A stretch of 64,000 nucleotides of DNA from Demequina litorisediminis (lineage in GTDB: Bacteria; Actinomycetota; Actinomycetes; Actinomycetales; Demequinaceae), in the NCBI RefSeq assembly GCF_030161615.1, contig NZ_BSUN01000001.1:2604001-2668000 (forward strand), written 5' to 3'. Positions 52,524 through 63,500 of this stretch are shown here, piece by piece (the stretch's first letter is position 1; each line of letters begins with the position of its first letter). A model generated the notes under the pieces. It was given only the letters and a program-made list of their open reading frames with translations. It searched no databases and had not been told where the DNA came from. A program made the translations under genes and the position numbers.

Positions 52524-52571
52524 GTGCGCGGCCCCGGGGGCGGGCCCGTGCGCGGCCCCGGGGCCGGTCCC
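52524..52571. repeat. Two-copy 24-base GC-rich tandem repeat
   Basis: Units at 52524-52547 and 52548-52571 both begin GTGCGCGGCCCCGGGG and differ at a few later positions. A partial third unit (gtgggcgtgg) follows. It lies in the 296-base gap between livK and livF, which otherwise holds only two terminators. No coding potential is credited. Confidence 0.7.
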
Positions 52572-52698
52572 GTGGGCGTGGACGCCAGAACTCCCGCCCA
52601 GGACGTTCGAGACGGTGCGGCGGGAGCGTCGAGACCGACACTTGCGCACCCTCATCTCAGGAACGCTAGGCGTGACGGCATGGGCCGCCGATACACGA

Positions 52699-52731
52699 CT
52701 GCGCCCCGCCGGCGTGGCCGACGGGGCGCAG
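52699..52731 (-). terminator. Terminator hairpin after the liv transport operon
   Basis: Perfect 10-base arms CTGCGCCCCG and CGGGGCGCAG around a 13-base loop, 16 bases after the livF stop on the minus strand. Confidence 0.7.
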
Positions 52732-52746
52732 ACGAGGACGCGGAGA

Positions 52747-53474
<728 letters not shown>

Positions 53475-53478
<4 letters not shown>

Positions 53479-54312
53479 GAGGCGTCCTCCGAAAGGTCGG
53501 TGTCGTGGTGAGCGCCAAGGTAGGCGTCCTGCACGGCGGGATTGGACATCACGGTCTGTGGCGGGCCCTCAGCGATGATGCGGCCTTCCGCCATCACCAC
53601 CACCCAGTCAGAGATGCGGCGGACCATGTGCATGTCGTGCTCGACGAACAGGATGGTCTTGCCCTCGTTCTTGAGGTCCACGATGTGGTCGAGGAGCGAT
53701 TCGGTGAGAGCAGGGTTCACGCCAGCCATCGGCTCATCGAGCATGATCATCTCGGGGTCGGACATGAGGGCTCGCGCCATCTCGAGCGCCTTGCGCTGTC
53801 CTCCCGAGAGGGATCCGGCGTAGTCATCGCGCTTCTCCCACAGCCTTGAACCGCTTGAGCAGCACCTCGGCCTTCGCCGTGATGTCCTTCTCCTCGGACT
53901 TCCAGGTGGCAGGCACGAGCGCGCGGAAGAAGTTCTCGCCGGACTGCTGCGCGGCGCCCAGGCGCATGTTCTCGATGACCGTCATGCGGTTGAGCGCCTT
54001 GGTCACCTGGAACGTGCGCACCTTGCCCGCGCGGGCGATCTTGGCGGGGGAGGTCCCCACGAGCGAGTGCCCGTTGAACATCCATTCGCCGCGTTGGGGC
54101 TTGTCGAAGCCGGTCAGCAGGTTGAAGAAGGTCGACTTGCCTGCGCCGTTGGGGCCGATGAGGGCCGTGATGGCGTGGCGTTGCACCTCGAAGTGCTCGA
54201 CATCGACGGCGGTCAGGCCGCCGAACTGTCGCTGCACGCCATGGGCGGTCACGATGGGATCCGGCTTGGGCGCGCCGGGCTCCTGGGGCACGGCCGCGAA
54301 TGCGTCAGTCAT
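53475..54312 (-). CDS. livG: Branched-chain amino acid ABC transporter ATPase LivG
   Basis: Second ATPase subunit, about 279 residues. N-terminal extension PQEPGAPKPDPIV, then GVQRQFGGLTAVD, Walker A GPNGAGKSTFFNLLTG, RTFQVTKALNRMTVIENM, signature LSGGQRKALEMARALM, Walker B IMLDEPMAGVNP and H-loop VEHDMHMV. The end NPAVQDAYLGAHHD is typical of LivG. One AGCT defect at 53842-53846 (LLKRFK-LWEKRDDYAGSLSGG). ATGA overlap with livF, and it starts within the livM 3' end. Confidence 0.93.
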
Positions 54313-55281
54313 TGAACGCCAACTCCCTCTTGTTGCCGAGGATTCCTTGGGGCCTGAACACCACCAGGCACATCAGCGTGATGCCGACGAGGACGAGCGA
54401 GAACGGTTCGAGCTCGATCGGCGACAGCACGGAGGTGGGAATCACCGCGGAGGCGATGCCCTTGACAGCGACGAGCGCCATCCAGAACAGCATCGAACCC
54501 ACGATGGGGCCGAACACCGTCGCCGCACCACCGAGCAGGAGCAACGTCCAGATCCAGAAGGTCGTGGGGCGACCCATCGAGTCCGGCTGCACGGAGTTGC
54601 CTAGCGCCCACAAGATGCCGCCGAGTGCACCGATGACACCGCCGAGGACGAGCGCCTGCATCTTGTAGGAGTAGACGTTCTTGCCGAGGGCGCGGACGGC
54701 ATCCTCGTCCTCGCGGATTCCCTTGAGGACGCGTCCCCAGGGACTGCGTGCGAGCCTGCCAGTAGAGCAAGGCGAACAGCGCGACGGCCGCCCACGCGAC
54801 GATCACCAGCCACCATGAGGATGAGAGTGAGCCGTGCCTGCTCCAGAACAGGAACGTGATGTTCTGGTCTGGTAGCGGACTCAGTTCCTCGAAGGTGAAC
54901 TTGAAGTCGTTGCCGCGAATACCGGTGGAGCCGCCCGTGAGCGACTTGAGGGAGTTCGAACGCCCCAGATAGCGCACCAACTCAGCGGCGGAGATGGTCG
55001 CGATGGCGAGATAGTCGCCACGGAGCTTCAGCGTCGGCCATCCCAGGAGGAGGCCAAAGAGCGCCGCGACCACGATCGCGATGACGAGGGCGAGCCAGAT
55101 GGGGGCGCCACGCGACGTCGAGATCGCGTAGCCGTACATGCCGAGGAGCATGAAGCCTGCGTGGCCCATGTTGAGCAGGCCCGTGAGGCCGAAGTGGAAG
55201 TTGAGGCCGATCGCGGCGAGAGCGAAGGCCGCCGTCGCGGGCGCGAACAGGCTCGTTGATGGCGTCGAGCAGGATATCCAT
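54305..55281 (-). CDS. livM: Branched-chain amino acid ABC transporter permease LivM
   Basis: Membrane permease of about 325 residues with eight or more hydrophobic segments. Family motifs: LTGLLNMGHAGFMLLGMYGYAI, LRGDYLAIATISAAELVRYLGRS, GRVLKGIREDEDAVRALGKNVYSYKMQALVLGG and GPIVGSMLFW. AGCT defects at 55249-55253 (DAINE-LFAPATAAFALAAIGL), six codons from the start, and 54753-54757 (LYWQ-LARSPWGRVL). ATG 55281 is four bases after the livH stop. Confidence 0.93.
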
Positions 55282-55284
55282 GGA

Positions 55285-56431
55285 TCAGCCCACCCTTTCC
55301 GCGCGTCCCAGGATTCCCTGGGGCCGCACCAGCAGGACCAGAATCAGGATGCCGAGTGCGACCGCGTACTTCAGGTCGGTTCCCACCCAGATGGTGGACA
55401 TCTCGACGGCGACGCCGATGACCAGCGAGCCAACCAACGCGCCAAACGGGTGTCCGAGCCCGCCGAGGGTGACGGCCGCGAACATCAGGAGCAGCAGACG
55501 CGCGCCCACATCGAAGGCGGCGGCGTTGTCATAGAGGGCCAGCAGGATGCCGCCGACCGCGGCGAGCCCGGTCGCGAGGATCCAGACCAGGCGCACCACC
55601 TTGTCGACGCGAATGCCCGATGCCGAGGCGAGCGCGGGGTTGTCGGAGACTGCGCGCGTGGCACGGCCCGTCCGGGTGCGCATAAGGAAGTACGCGACGC
55701 CGCCGAGGCAGGCGAGCGAAATCGCGAGCGACCACAGCGTCGACTGGCCGATGGTGAAGATGCCCATGTCGATGCGCGAGTCGATCGAGGTGGACAGACG
55801 CTGGCGCTCGGCGCCGAACCACCACTGGATGAAGTTGACCAGGGCGAGCGACAGTCCGATCGACACGATCATCTGCTGCACGGTCGAGACGCGACGGCGC
55901 CGCAGCGGCGACCACAGGAACTTGTCCTGCAACCAACCGGTACCCGCTGCGACGGCGATCGCCGCGATCGCAGAAGGGATAAGCGGCCAGCCGATGGTGA
56001 ACTCGACGGGGATCAGCGGCAACGAGACCGGCTGCTGGGTGGTGAAGAAGAAACACAGCAGGGCGCCGAGTGAGACCTGCTCGCCGTGCGCGAAGTTGCT
56101 CAGGCCAGTGGTGCCGTAGATGAGCGACAGGCCCACAGACGCGAGTGCCAGCAGTAGCCCGAACACGAGTCCGTTGACGAGCCTGTTGGATGTATCTGTT
56201 GTCGCCGGGTTCGGTGGTCGCTGCTGCGGCCTCGGCGTGGATGCTCGCATCGGCCTGCGCGATGGAGCCTGCCGCGTCACCGCTTGCCGCCCACGCGTGT
56301 GTTGTCACGTGGGTGGCGGTGTCCGCGGCGGCGGCAGTGCCGAACGCGGAAAGCACGGTGAAGGCGGCGGCTGCCACGACGAGGACGATAAGCGCGCGGA
56401 GCACCACGCGTCGATCGACTCTGTTCGTCAA
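55285..56431 (-). CDS. livH: Branched-chain amino acid ABC transporter permease LivH with N-terminal extension
   Basis: Membrane permease of about 380 residues. The LivH core (LVNGLVFGLLLALASVGLSLIYGTTGLSNFAHGE ... GWLQDKFLWSPLRRRRV ... LGGLGHPFGALVGSLVIGV) is preceded by about 85 extra residues. These are a signal-like hydrophobic stretch (ALIVLVVAAAAFTVLSAFG) and an Ala/Thr/Glu-rich part (AAAADTATHVTTHAWAAS). An AGCT defect at 56180-56184 joins the extension (DNRYIQQ) to LVNGLVFG. TTG 56431 has a gggagggg ribosome site. ATG 56446 is an alternative. The extension is probably extracytoplasmic. Confidence 0.88.
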
Positions 56432-56484
56432 GGGGTCCCCTCCCATATTGGATTGCGCCACAACGTACGCCCCGAATGTTTCGC

Positions 56485-56898
56485 CTACGTAGCAGGCACC
56501 TTTCGGATGGCGCACGTCAGCCGGGCTGACGCGAGGTGGCGCCCGTCCTGGTCCTCGATGCGCACGGTGTACGTCGCGACGGTGCGGCCCAGGTGGACCG
56601 CCTCCGCGACGCCCACCACCAGGCCCGCCGAGGCGGAACGGTGATGGGAGATGCTGAGTTCGATGCCGACGGCGACGTGATCGGGGCCCGCGTGAAGGTT
56701 CGCGGCGATGGAGCCTAGGGTCTCGGCGAGCGCGGCGGAGGCGCCTCCGTGAAGCAGCCCGTACGGCTGACGGTTGCCCTCGACGGGCATCGTCCCCTCA
56801 ACGCGGGCGGCGGAGGCAGACGTCAGAGACATGCCCATGCGGCTCATGAGCGTGTCGTCGGCGAACTGCCGAGCGCTGGCCGCGTCGTTGTCGGTCAT
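56485..56898 (-). CDS. PaaI-family hotdog thioesterase
   Basis: Acyl-CoA thioesterase of 137 residues, intact. The hotdog motif QPYGLLHGGASAALAETLGSIAA contains the HGG and catalytic acidic residue used by PaaI/YdiI enzymes. HHRSASAGLVVGVAEAVHLGRTVATYTVRIED is the conserved second half. The acyl substrate is not identifiable. Divergent from polA, with 18 bases between starts. This neighbour pair is common in actinobacteria. Confidence 0.9.
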   Translation of the reverse strand: MTDNDAASARQFADDTLMSRMGMSLTSASAARVEGTMPVEGNRQPYGLLHGGASAALAETLGSIAANLHAGPDHVAVGIELSISHHRSASAGLVVGVAEAVHLGRTVATYTVRIEDQDGRHLASARLTCAIRKVPAT

Positions 56899-56916
56899 GC
56901 CGTATAGGTTTGCATA

Positions 56917-59581
56917 GTGAGCGACGAGAACCGACCAACACTGCTGCTGATCGACGGCCTTTCTATGGCATTTCGGGCATTCTTCGGACTGCCGGTCGAG
57001 AATTTCGCCACGTCGACAGGGGTTCCGACCAACGCGGTGTATGGCTTCACGACGATGCTCGCGACACTGATGAAAGACCACGCTCCCACGCACGTGGCGG
57101 TGGCGTTCGACCTTCCCGGGGGCACGTTCAGGACCGAGGAACTGCCGGCCTACAAGGGCACTCGCGACGCGACTCCGCCCGAGTTTGAGCCGCAGGTGCC
57201 GCTGATTCGCGAGATGTTGGACGCTCTCGGCGTGTCGGCCGTCGACAAGGCCCGGTATGAGGCTGATGACCTGCTCGCCACCTACGCGCGCCTGGGCCGC
57301 GAGGCGGGCATGAGGGTCTTGGTCGTGTCCGGCGACAGGGACACGATCCAGGCCTGGTGACGGACGACGTGACGCTGCTGTATCCCCGCAAGGGTGTCTC
57401 CGACCTGGTGTACTTCACCCCGGCGGCGGTGCAGGAGAAGTACGGCGTCGCCCCGCATCAGTACCCGGAGCTTGCCGCGCTCGTCGGCGAGACGAGCGAC
57501 AACCTTCCTGGCGTGCCTGGGGTGGGGCCGAAGACGGCCGCGAAGTGGATCGGCGCGTATGGCGGGCTCGAGCAGATCCTCGCGCAGGCGGAGGATGTGC
57601 CTGGCAAGGCGGGTCAGAACCTGAGGGAGCACCTCGACCAGGTGCGCACCAATCGCCGCCTGAACCGGTTGCTCGACGATCTCGAGGTCGAGGCGAGCCT
57701 CGCGTCGCTCGAGTATCGCGGTGCGGATCCGGTGGCGATCCACCAGATGTGCGATGCCCTTCAGTTCCGTACCCTGCGCGACCGGCTGATGCCCTTGGTG
57801 GCCGGTGACGCCGTGGAGGAGGTCACGGAGGCACCCGCAGAGGTGTCGGTGGTGACCGATGGCGCGCTCGCGGCCGTGACCGCGTTGAGCGGTGCGGTCA
57901 CGGTGTTCGTCGACGGCAGGATCGGGGCCGATGCCGACGCGTGGGCGCTCGGCGTCACGCAGGACGGTGCGGCCTGGGGCATTGATCTCAGTGCGCTGTC
58001 CGCGGAGCAGGAGCGTGAGCCTGGGTGGATGGCTCGCGGACCCGTCGGTCGAGGTGACGACCCACGCGGCGAAGGATGCCTGGCATGCGCTGCAAGCCCG
58101 AGGCCTTGACCTCGGGGGAATCGTCGGCGACACCCAGATCGCTGCGTTCCTCGTCAATGCTGACCAGCGCGGTTTTGATCTCGAGTCCGTCCTGCAGCGC
58201 TACCTGGGTGTCGCGGCGGGAGCGGGCACCGAGGCGGGCGAGCCTGGACCTCGGCCTCGGGGAATCCGCCGCGCAGGCCGCCGGCCGCACCGCTGTCCAC
58301 ATCGCTGCGCTGGCCCGCGAGCTCGACGCGGAGGTACAGCGGCGCGGCATGGCACAGCCTGTACGCGACGCTCGAGATCCCGCTCATCTCCGTCCTTGCC
58401 CGCATGGAGCACGCGGGGATGGCAATCGCCACGGACGCGATGCGTGAACGGCGCGAGGCGGCACAGGCGCGCGCCGATGCGGCGGCCGCCGCCGCGTACG
58501 AGTCCATCGGTGGGGATCGGGTCAACCTTGGCAGCCCCAAACAGGCTCCAAGAGGTGCTGTTCGAGCGGCTCGGTATGCCCAAGACCAAGAAGATCAAGA
58601 CGGGCTACTCGACGGACGCATCTTCTCTCGCGGATCTCCAGGAAAAGAACCCGCACCCGTTCCTCGAGGCTCTGCTGGCGCACCGCGACGCCGCCAAGCC
58701 TGGGCCAGATCATCGACACGCTCGCTCAGGCGGTGCGCGCCGACGGCCGCATTCACACCACGTTCTCGCAGGTGGTCGCGTCGACGGGACGCCTGAGTTC
58801 CAAGGACCCCAACCTGCAGAACATCCCCATCCGCACCGAGGAAGGGCACCGCATCCGCGAAGCCTTCGTGGTCGGTCACGGCTACGCGACACTCGTGACG
58901 GCGGACTACAGCCAGATTGAGATGCGCATCATGGCGCACCTCTCCGGCGACGCGGGTCTGATCGAGGCGTTCAGGGCGGGGGAGGACCTCCACCGTTTTG
59001 TGGGCGCGCGCGTGTTCGGGGTAGAGCCCGGCGACGTGACGCCGGAGATGCGCTCCAAGGTCAAAGCGATGAGCCTACGGGCTCGCGTACGGGTTGTCGT
59101 CGTTCGGGCTCGCGCGGCGCTGTCGTTGTCCGTGGGCGACGCTCAGAAGCTCATGGATGACTATTTCTCGCGGTTTGGTGGGGTGCGGGACTACCTGCAC
59201 TCCGTGGTGGAGCAGGCGCGCGAGGTCGGCTACACCGAGACCATCATGGGTCGCAGGCGCTACATCCCCGACCTCACCTCGAGCAACCGGCAACGGCGCG
59301 ACATCGCCGAACGGGTGGCGCTGAATGCCCCCATTCAGGGCTCCGCGGCGGACATCATCAAGCAGGCGATGCTGGGTGTTGACGAGGCGATCGCGTCTCA
59401 GGGCCTGGCCTCCCGCCGGCTCCTCCAGGTGCACGACGAATTGGTGATCGAGGTCGCGGCGGGCGAGGAGGACGCCGTCGAGGCAATTCTCATCGAGCAG
59501 ATGCACGCGGCAGGCGATCTATCAGTGCCTTTGGATGTGAATGTAGGACGTGGGTCTGACTGGAGAGCGGCCGGGCACTAG
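56917..59581 (+). CDS. polA: DNA polymerase I PolA
   Basis: Repair and Okazaki-fragment polymerase, about 885 residues. The 5'-nuclease domain has LLIDGLSMAFRAFFGLP, YEADDLLATYAR and LVGETSDNLPGVPGVGPKTAAKW. A degenerate 3'-5' exonuclease domain follows. The polymerase motifs are A (VTADYSQIEMRIMAHLSGD), B (RSKVKAMSYGLAYGLSSFG) and C (LLQVHDELVIEV). Breaks: 57350-57355, where AGGCCT replaces AGCT (two extra bases). AGCT defects at 58018, 58241, 58356, 58543, 58697 and 59072, and a one-base loss near 59115. The corrected reading is complete. Confidence 0.95.
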
Positions 59582-59595
59582 ATAGGGTAAGCATC

Positions 59596-60618
59596 ATGAG
59601 GATTGGAATCCTGACCGGCGGGGAGACTGCCCCGGACTCAACGCTGCGATTCGTGCCGTGGTCAAGCGCGGTACGTCGCAGCACGGCTGCTCCATCGTGG
59701 GTTTCCACAATGGCTGGCAGGGCGTGATCGACGGCGACGCCGTCCCGCTCACCAGGGATGACGTCAGCGGCATCCTGGTGCACGGCGGCACCATGCTCGG
59801 CACGGCGCGTTGCCACCCGCACAAGGTCGAGGGCGGACTCGAAGCCGTCGCTCAGACGGTCGAGGACGAGAAGATCGACGCCCTGATCTGCATCGGCGGT
59901 GACGGCACCCTGCGCGCCGCCTCCAAGGTGCAGGAGAAGGCCGGCGTTCCCGTCATCGGCATTCCGAAGACCATCGACAACGACGTGGTCGGCACGGATT
60001 CCTCCATCGGTTTCGATACCGCTGTCACGATCGCCACCGAGGCCATCGACCGACTGCACTCCACCGCCGAGTCGCACAACCGCGTCATGGTGGTCGAGCC
60101 TCATGGGTCGTCACTGCGGCTGGATCGCGGTCACGGCCGGCATCGCCGGTGGCGCAGACATCATTCTTGCCCCCGAGTCGCCGTTCGACATTGAGCGGAT
60201 CGCCAAGAAGATCAAGCACCGTCACCGCTACAAGAACTTCTCGATCGTGGCAGTCGCCGAGGGCGCCGTTCCCGTCGAGGGCTCCTCGTGGGACGCGAAC
60301 GACACGCTCGACGCCAAGGGCAACCCCATCGCCGGACAGGTCGGCGCGCAGGTCACCCGTGCGATTGAGCGTCTCACCGGCTTCGAGGCGCGCCTCACGA
60401 CGCTGGGCTACGTCCAGCGTGGAGGCGTTCCCACCGCTGCTGACAGGCTTCTCGCCACCCGCTTCGGCATCGCGGCGATTGACGCTGCCGTCGAGGGCAA
60501 CTTCGGTACCTTCACCGCTTTGCGCGGCGAGAAGGTCGAGATGCTCCCGTTCAGCGACATGGCGGGCAAGACCAAGTACGTGCCCGACGAGCTTCTCCAG
60601 GCCGCCTGGGGGCTGTGA
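59596..60618 (+). CDS. pfkA: 6-phosphofructokinase PfkA (actinobacterial group III)
   Basis: Phosphorylates fructose-6-phosphate in glycolysis, about 341 residues. Motifs are [23 protein letters not shown] (one G missing in the run near 59620), ICIGGDGTLRAA, IPKTIDNDVVGTD, VVELMGRHCGWIA and LGYVQRGGVPTAADR. The GGDG rather than GGDD favours ATP as donor, while PKTIDND has the Lys seen in PPi enzymes. Group III actinobacterial enzymes with this Gly/Lys pair are ATP-dependent. An AGCT defect at 60097-60101 (VVE-LMGRHCG). Confidence 0.93.
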
Positions 60619-60670
60619 GCCCGCGGCGCCGGGCGTCGAGCGCGCGACGCCGTGCCGGTAGGGTTGACGC

Positions 60671-61088
60671 ATGACCCGAGTGATCACGTTTGGCACGTTT
60701 GACGTCTTCCACATCGGCCACGTCAACATGCTGGTGCGCGCGGCGGAGATGGGCGATCACCTGACGGTGGGAGTGTCGTCGGACGAGCCTCAACTTCTCG
60801 AAGAAGGGCCGCTACCCGGTGTACCGCGAGGAGCACCGCATGGCCATCGTGAAGTCGCTCGCCTGCGTGGACCAGGTGTTCGTCGAGGAGTCCCTCGAGC
60901 TCAAGGGCCAGTACATCAAGGAGCACTCTGCGGACATCCTCGTGATGGGCGATGACTGGGCGGGGAAGTTCGACCACTGGAACGACCTGTGCAAGGTGGT
61001 TTACCTTCCGCGTACCGCAGAGGTGTCGACGACCGACATCATCCAGAGCATCCGCGAGGAGCCTGGGCTGACGTTTCCTCGTCCGTAA
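60671..61088 (+). CDS. Glycerol-3-phosphate cytidylyltransferase-like protein (TagD family)
   Basis: Transfers CMP to a phosphorylated polyol, typically for teichoic acid or related wall polymers. About 138 residues. Motifs are ITFGTFDVFHIGHVNML (HxGH), KGRYPVYREEHRMAIV and the RTAEVSTTDII end. An AGCT defect at 60786-60790 (SSDE-LNFSKKGRYP). It could equally serve another CDP-polyol. No other tag or teichoic acid gene adjoins it. Confidence 0.87.
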
Positions 61089-61223
61089 TCTCGCCACGCG
61101 GCGCGGTGGCGTTGTGCGGGAACGGGATGTGGGGCTAGAATGTCTGTTGGCTACGTGCGCCTACGCGCGCGGTGCTAGCACGACATCCACTACTCATCCA
61201 TTGTCCAACGGAGTCACTCCTTA

Positions 61224-62719
61224 ATGTCCGTATCCACCCCCGAGTCCACCCCTATCGCCGTCAACGACATCGGCTCCGCTGAGGACTTCCTCGCAGCCGT
61301 CGACGCGACCATCAAGAACTTTGACGACGGCGACCTCGTCGAGGGCACCATCGTCAAGGTCGACCGTGACGAGGTTCTCCTCGACATCGGCTACAAGACC
61401 GAGGGCGTTATCCCCTCGCGCGAGCCTGTCGATCCGCCACGACGCCAACCCCGATGAGGTTGTCAACGTTGGCGACACCGTCGAGGCGCTCGTCCTCCAG
61501 AAGGAGGACAAGGAGGGTCGCCTGATCCTCTCGAAGAAGCGTGCCCAGTACGAGCGTGCATGGGGTTCGATCGAGAAGATCAAGGACGAGGACGGCGTCG
61601 TGACCGGCTCCGTGATCGAGGTCGTCAAGGGCGGTCTGATCGTGGACATCGGTCTGCGCGGCTTCCTCCCCGCCTCGCTCGTCGAGATGCGTCGTGTGCG
61701 CGACCTCGCCCCCTACATCGGTCAGCAGATCGAGGCGAAGATCATCGAGGCTCGACAAGAACCGCAACAACGTGGTCCTGTCGCGCCGTGCCTTCCTCGA
61801 GCAGACCCAGTCGGAGGTGCGCTCGTCGTTCCTCACCGCGCTGCAGCCGGGCCAGGTCCGCAAGGGCACCGTGTCGTCGATCGTCAACTTCGGTGCGTTC
61901 GTCGACCTCGGTGGCGTGGACGGCCTCGTGCACGTCTCGGAGGCTCTCCTGGAAGCACATCGACCACCCCAACGAGGTCGTGTCGGTGGGCCAGGAGGTC
62001 GAGGTCGAGGTTCTCGACATCGACATGGACCGCGAGCGTGTCTCGCTGTCGCTCAAGGCGACGCAGGAGGACCCGTGGGCCGTGTACGCCCGCACCCACG
62101 CGATCGGTCAGATCGTCCCGGGTAAGGTCACCAAGGCTCGTTCCGTTCGGCGCGTTCGTGCGCGTCTACGACGGCATCGAGGGCCTGGTCCACATCTCCG
62201 AGCCTCGCCGTTCGCCACGTCGACCTGCCCGAGCAGGTTGTTCAGGCCGATGAAGAGGTCTTCGTCAAGATCATCGACATCGACCTCGAGCGTCGCCGCA
62301 TCTCGCTGTCCATCAAGCAGGCCAACGAGGGTGTCGACCCGGCCGGCGAGGACTTCGACCCCGCGCTGTACGGCATGACCGCGGAGTACGACGACCAGGG
62401 GAACTACAAGTACCCCGAGGGCTTCGACCCCGAGACGCAGGAATGGCGCGACGGCTTCGACGAGCAGCGCGAGGCCTGGGAGGCAGACTACGCCAAGGCC
62501 CACGAGCGCTGGGAGGCACACAAGCAGTTCGTTGCCAAGCAGGACGAGCAGGCCGCCGAGGCAGAGGCCACCGAGCCCGCCGCAGGCGCCGCGCGTCGTG
62601 CCGGCGGCAAGCGTGACGCCGGTGCATCGTACTCGTCGCACGACGAGTCGTCCGACGCGGGCACGCTCGCCTCGGACGAGCGCCTCGCCGCTCTGCGCGA
62701 GAAGGCGACCGGCAACTAA
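61224..62719 (+). CDS. rpsA: 30S ribosomal protein S1
   Basis: RNA-binding protein needed for translation initiation, about 497 residues. Four S1 domains are visible, beginning GDLVEGTIVKVDRDEVLLDIGYKTEG, DGVVTGSVIEVVKGGLIVDIGLRGFLP, GQVRKGTVSSIVNFGAFVDLGGVDGLVHVSE and [32 protein letters not shown]. An acidic, low-complexity C-terminus follows. AGCT defects at 61423-61427, 61748-61752, 61941-61945, 62134-62138 and 62201-62205. Five breaks in an essential gene show that the defects cannot be real mutations. Confidence 0.96.
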
Positions 62720-62733
62720 GACCTGCCGCAGTC

Positions 62734-62771
62734 GCGAAGGCCGTCGCCCCTTGGGGCGGCGGCCTTCGTCG
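62734..62771. terminator. Terminator hairpin after rpsA
   Basis: Stem cgaaggccg-t-cgcccc, loop ttgg, stem ggcg-g-cggccttcg, 16 bases after the stop. It is strong and nearly perfect. Confidence 0.75.
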
Positions 62772-62872
62772 TTCCCGCCGGTCCCTGTCCGATGCCTGTG
62801 CGCCCGGCAGCCTCCAGAGCCGGCCGATGTGGTGGTTGCCGCCCGTCACGATGAACTGGGAGACTCTGACCC

Positions 62873-63462
62873 ATGCTTCGTATCGGCCTTACGGGGGAAT
62901 CGCCGCTGGCAAGTCGACGGCGTCCGCACACTTTGCGGCGCTCGGCGCGCGCGTCGTGGACCATGACGTGCTGGCACGCCGTGCCGTCGAACCCGGATCG
63001 GCGGGGCTCGTGGACATCGTCCGCGTGTTCGGTGACCGGGTCATCAAGGACGGATCGCTCGACCGCGCGGCGCTCGCCGCCATCGTCTTCAATGACCCCA
63101 CCGCGCGCGAACGCCTGAACGGAATCGTGCACCCCTCGGTCTTCGCGATGGGCAGGGCTGCCGACCGGCAGGCACGAGCAGACGGCGTGGACGTGGTCGT
63201 GCATGACATCCCGTTGCTCGTCGAAAGCGGTCAGATCGCCGACTTCGACACGGTCATCACCGTGGCGGCGCCCGTGGAGGTGCGCGTCGAGCGTCTCATC
63301 GCCTCGCGGGGGATGACGCGCCAGGAAGCCGTGGCACGCATCGGCGCGCAGGCCAGTGACGACGCGCGCGCGGCCATTGCCGATGTGGTGCTTGACGGCG
63401 CGGGCTCGGCGGAGTCCCTGCGCCGGCAGGTGGAAGAGTGGTGGGCCGTCCACGTTCCCTGA
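62873..63462 (+). CDS. coaE: Dephospho-CoA kinase CoaE
   Basis: Last step of coenzyme A synthesis, phosphorylating dephospho-CoA. About 197 residues, single-domain. The P-loop LRIGLTGGIAAGKSTASAHFA is restored by one G in the run near 62895. Other motifs are GARVVDHDVLARRAVEPGS, ERLNGIVHP and VVHDIPLLVES. The C-terminal GrpB-like fusion seen in mycobacteria is absent. It lies between rpsA and uvrB, a conserved actinobacterial order. Confidence 0.94.
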
Positions 63463-63500
63463 GTGGCGTCCGTGTCAGTGGTGACGCGTACCGTAGAGCC

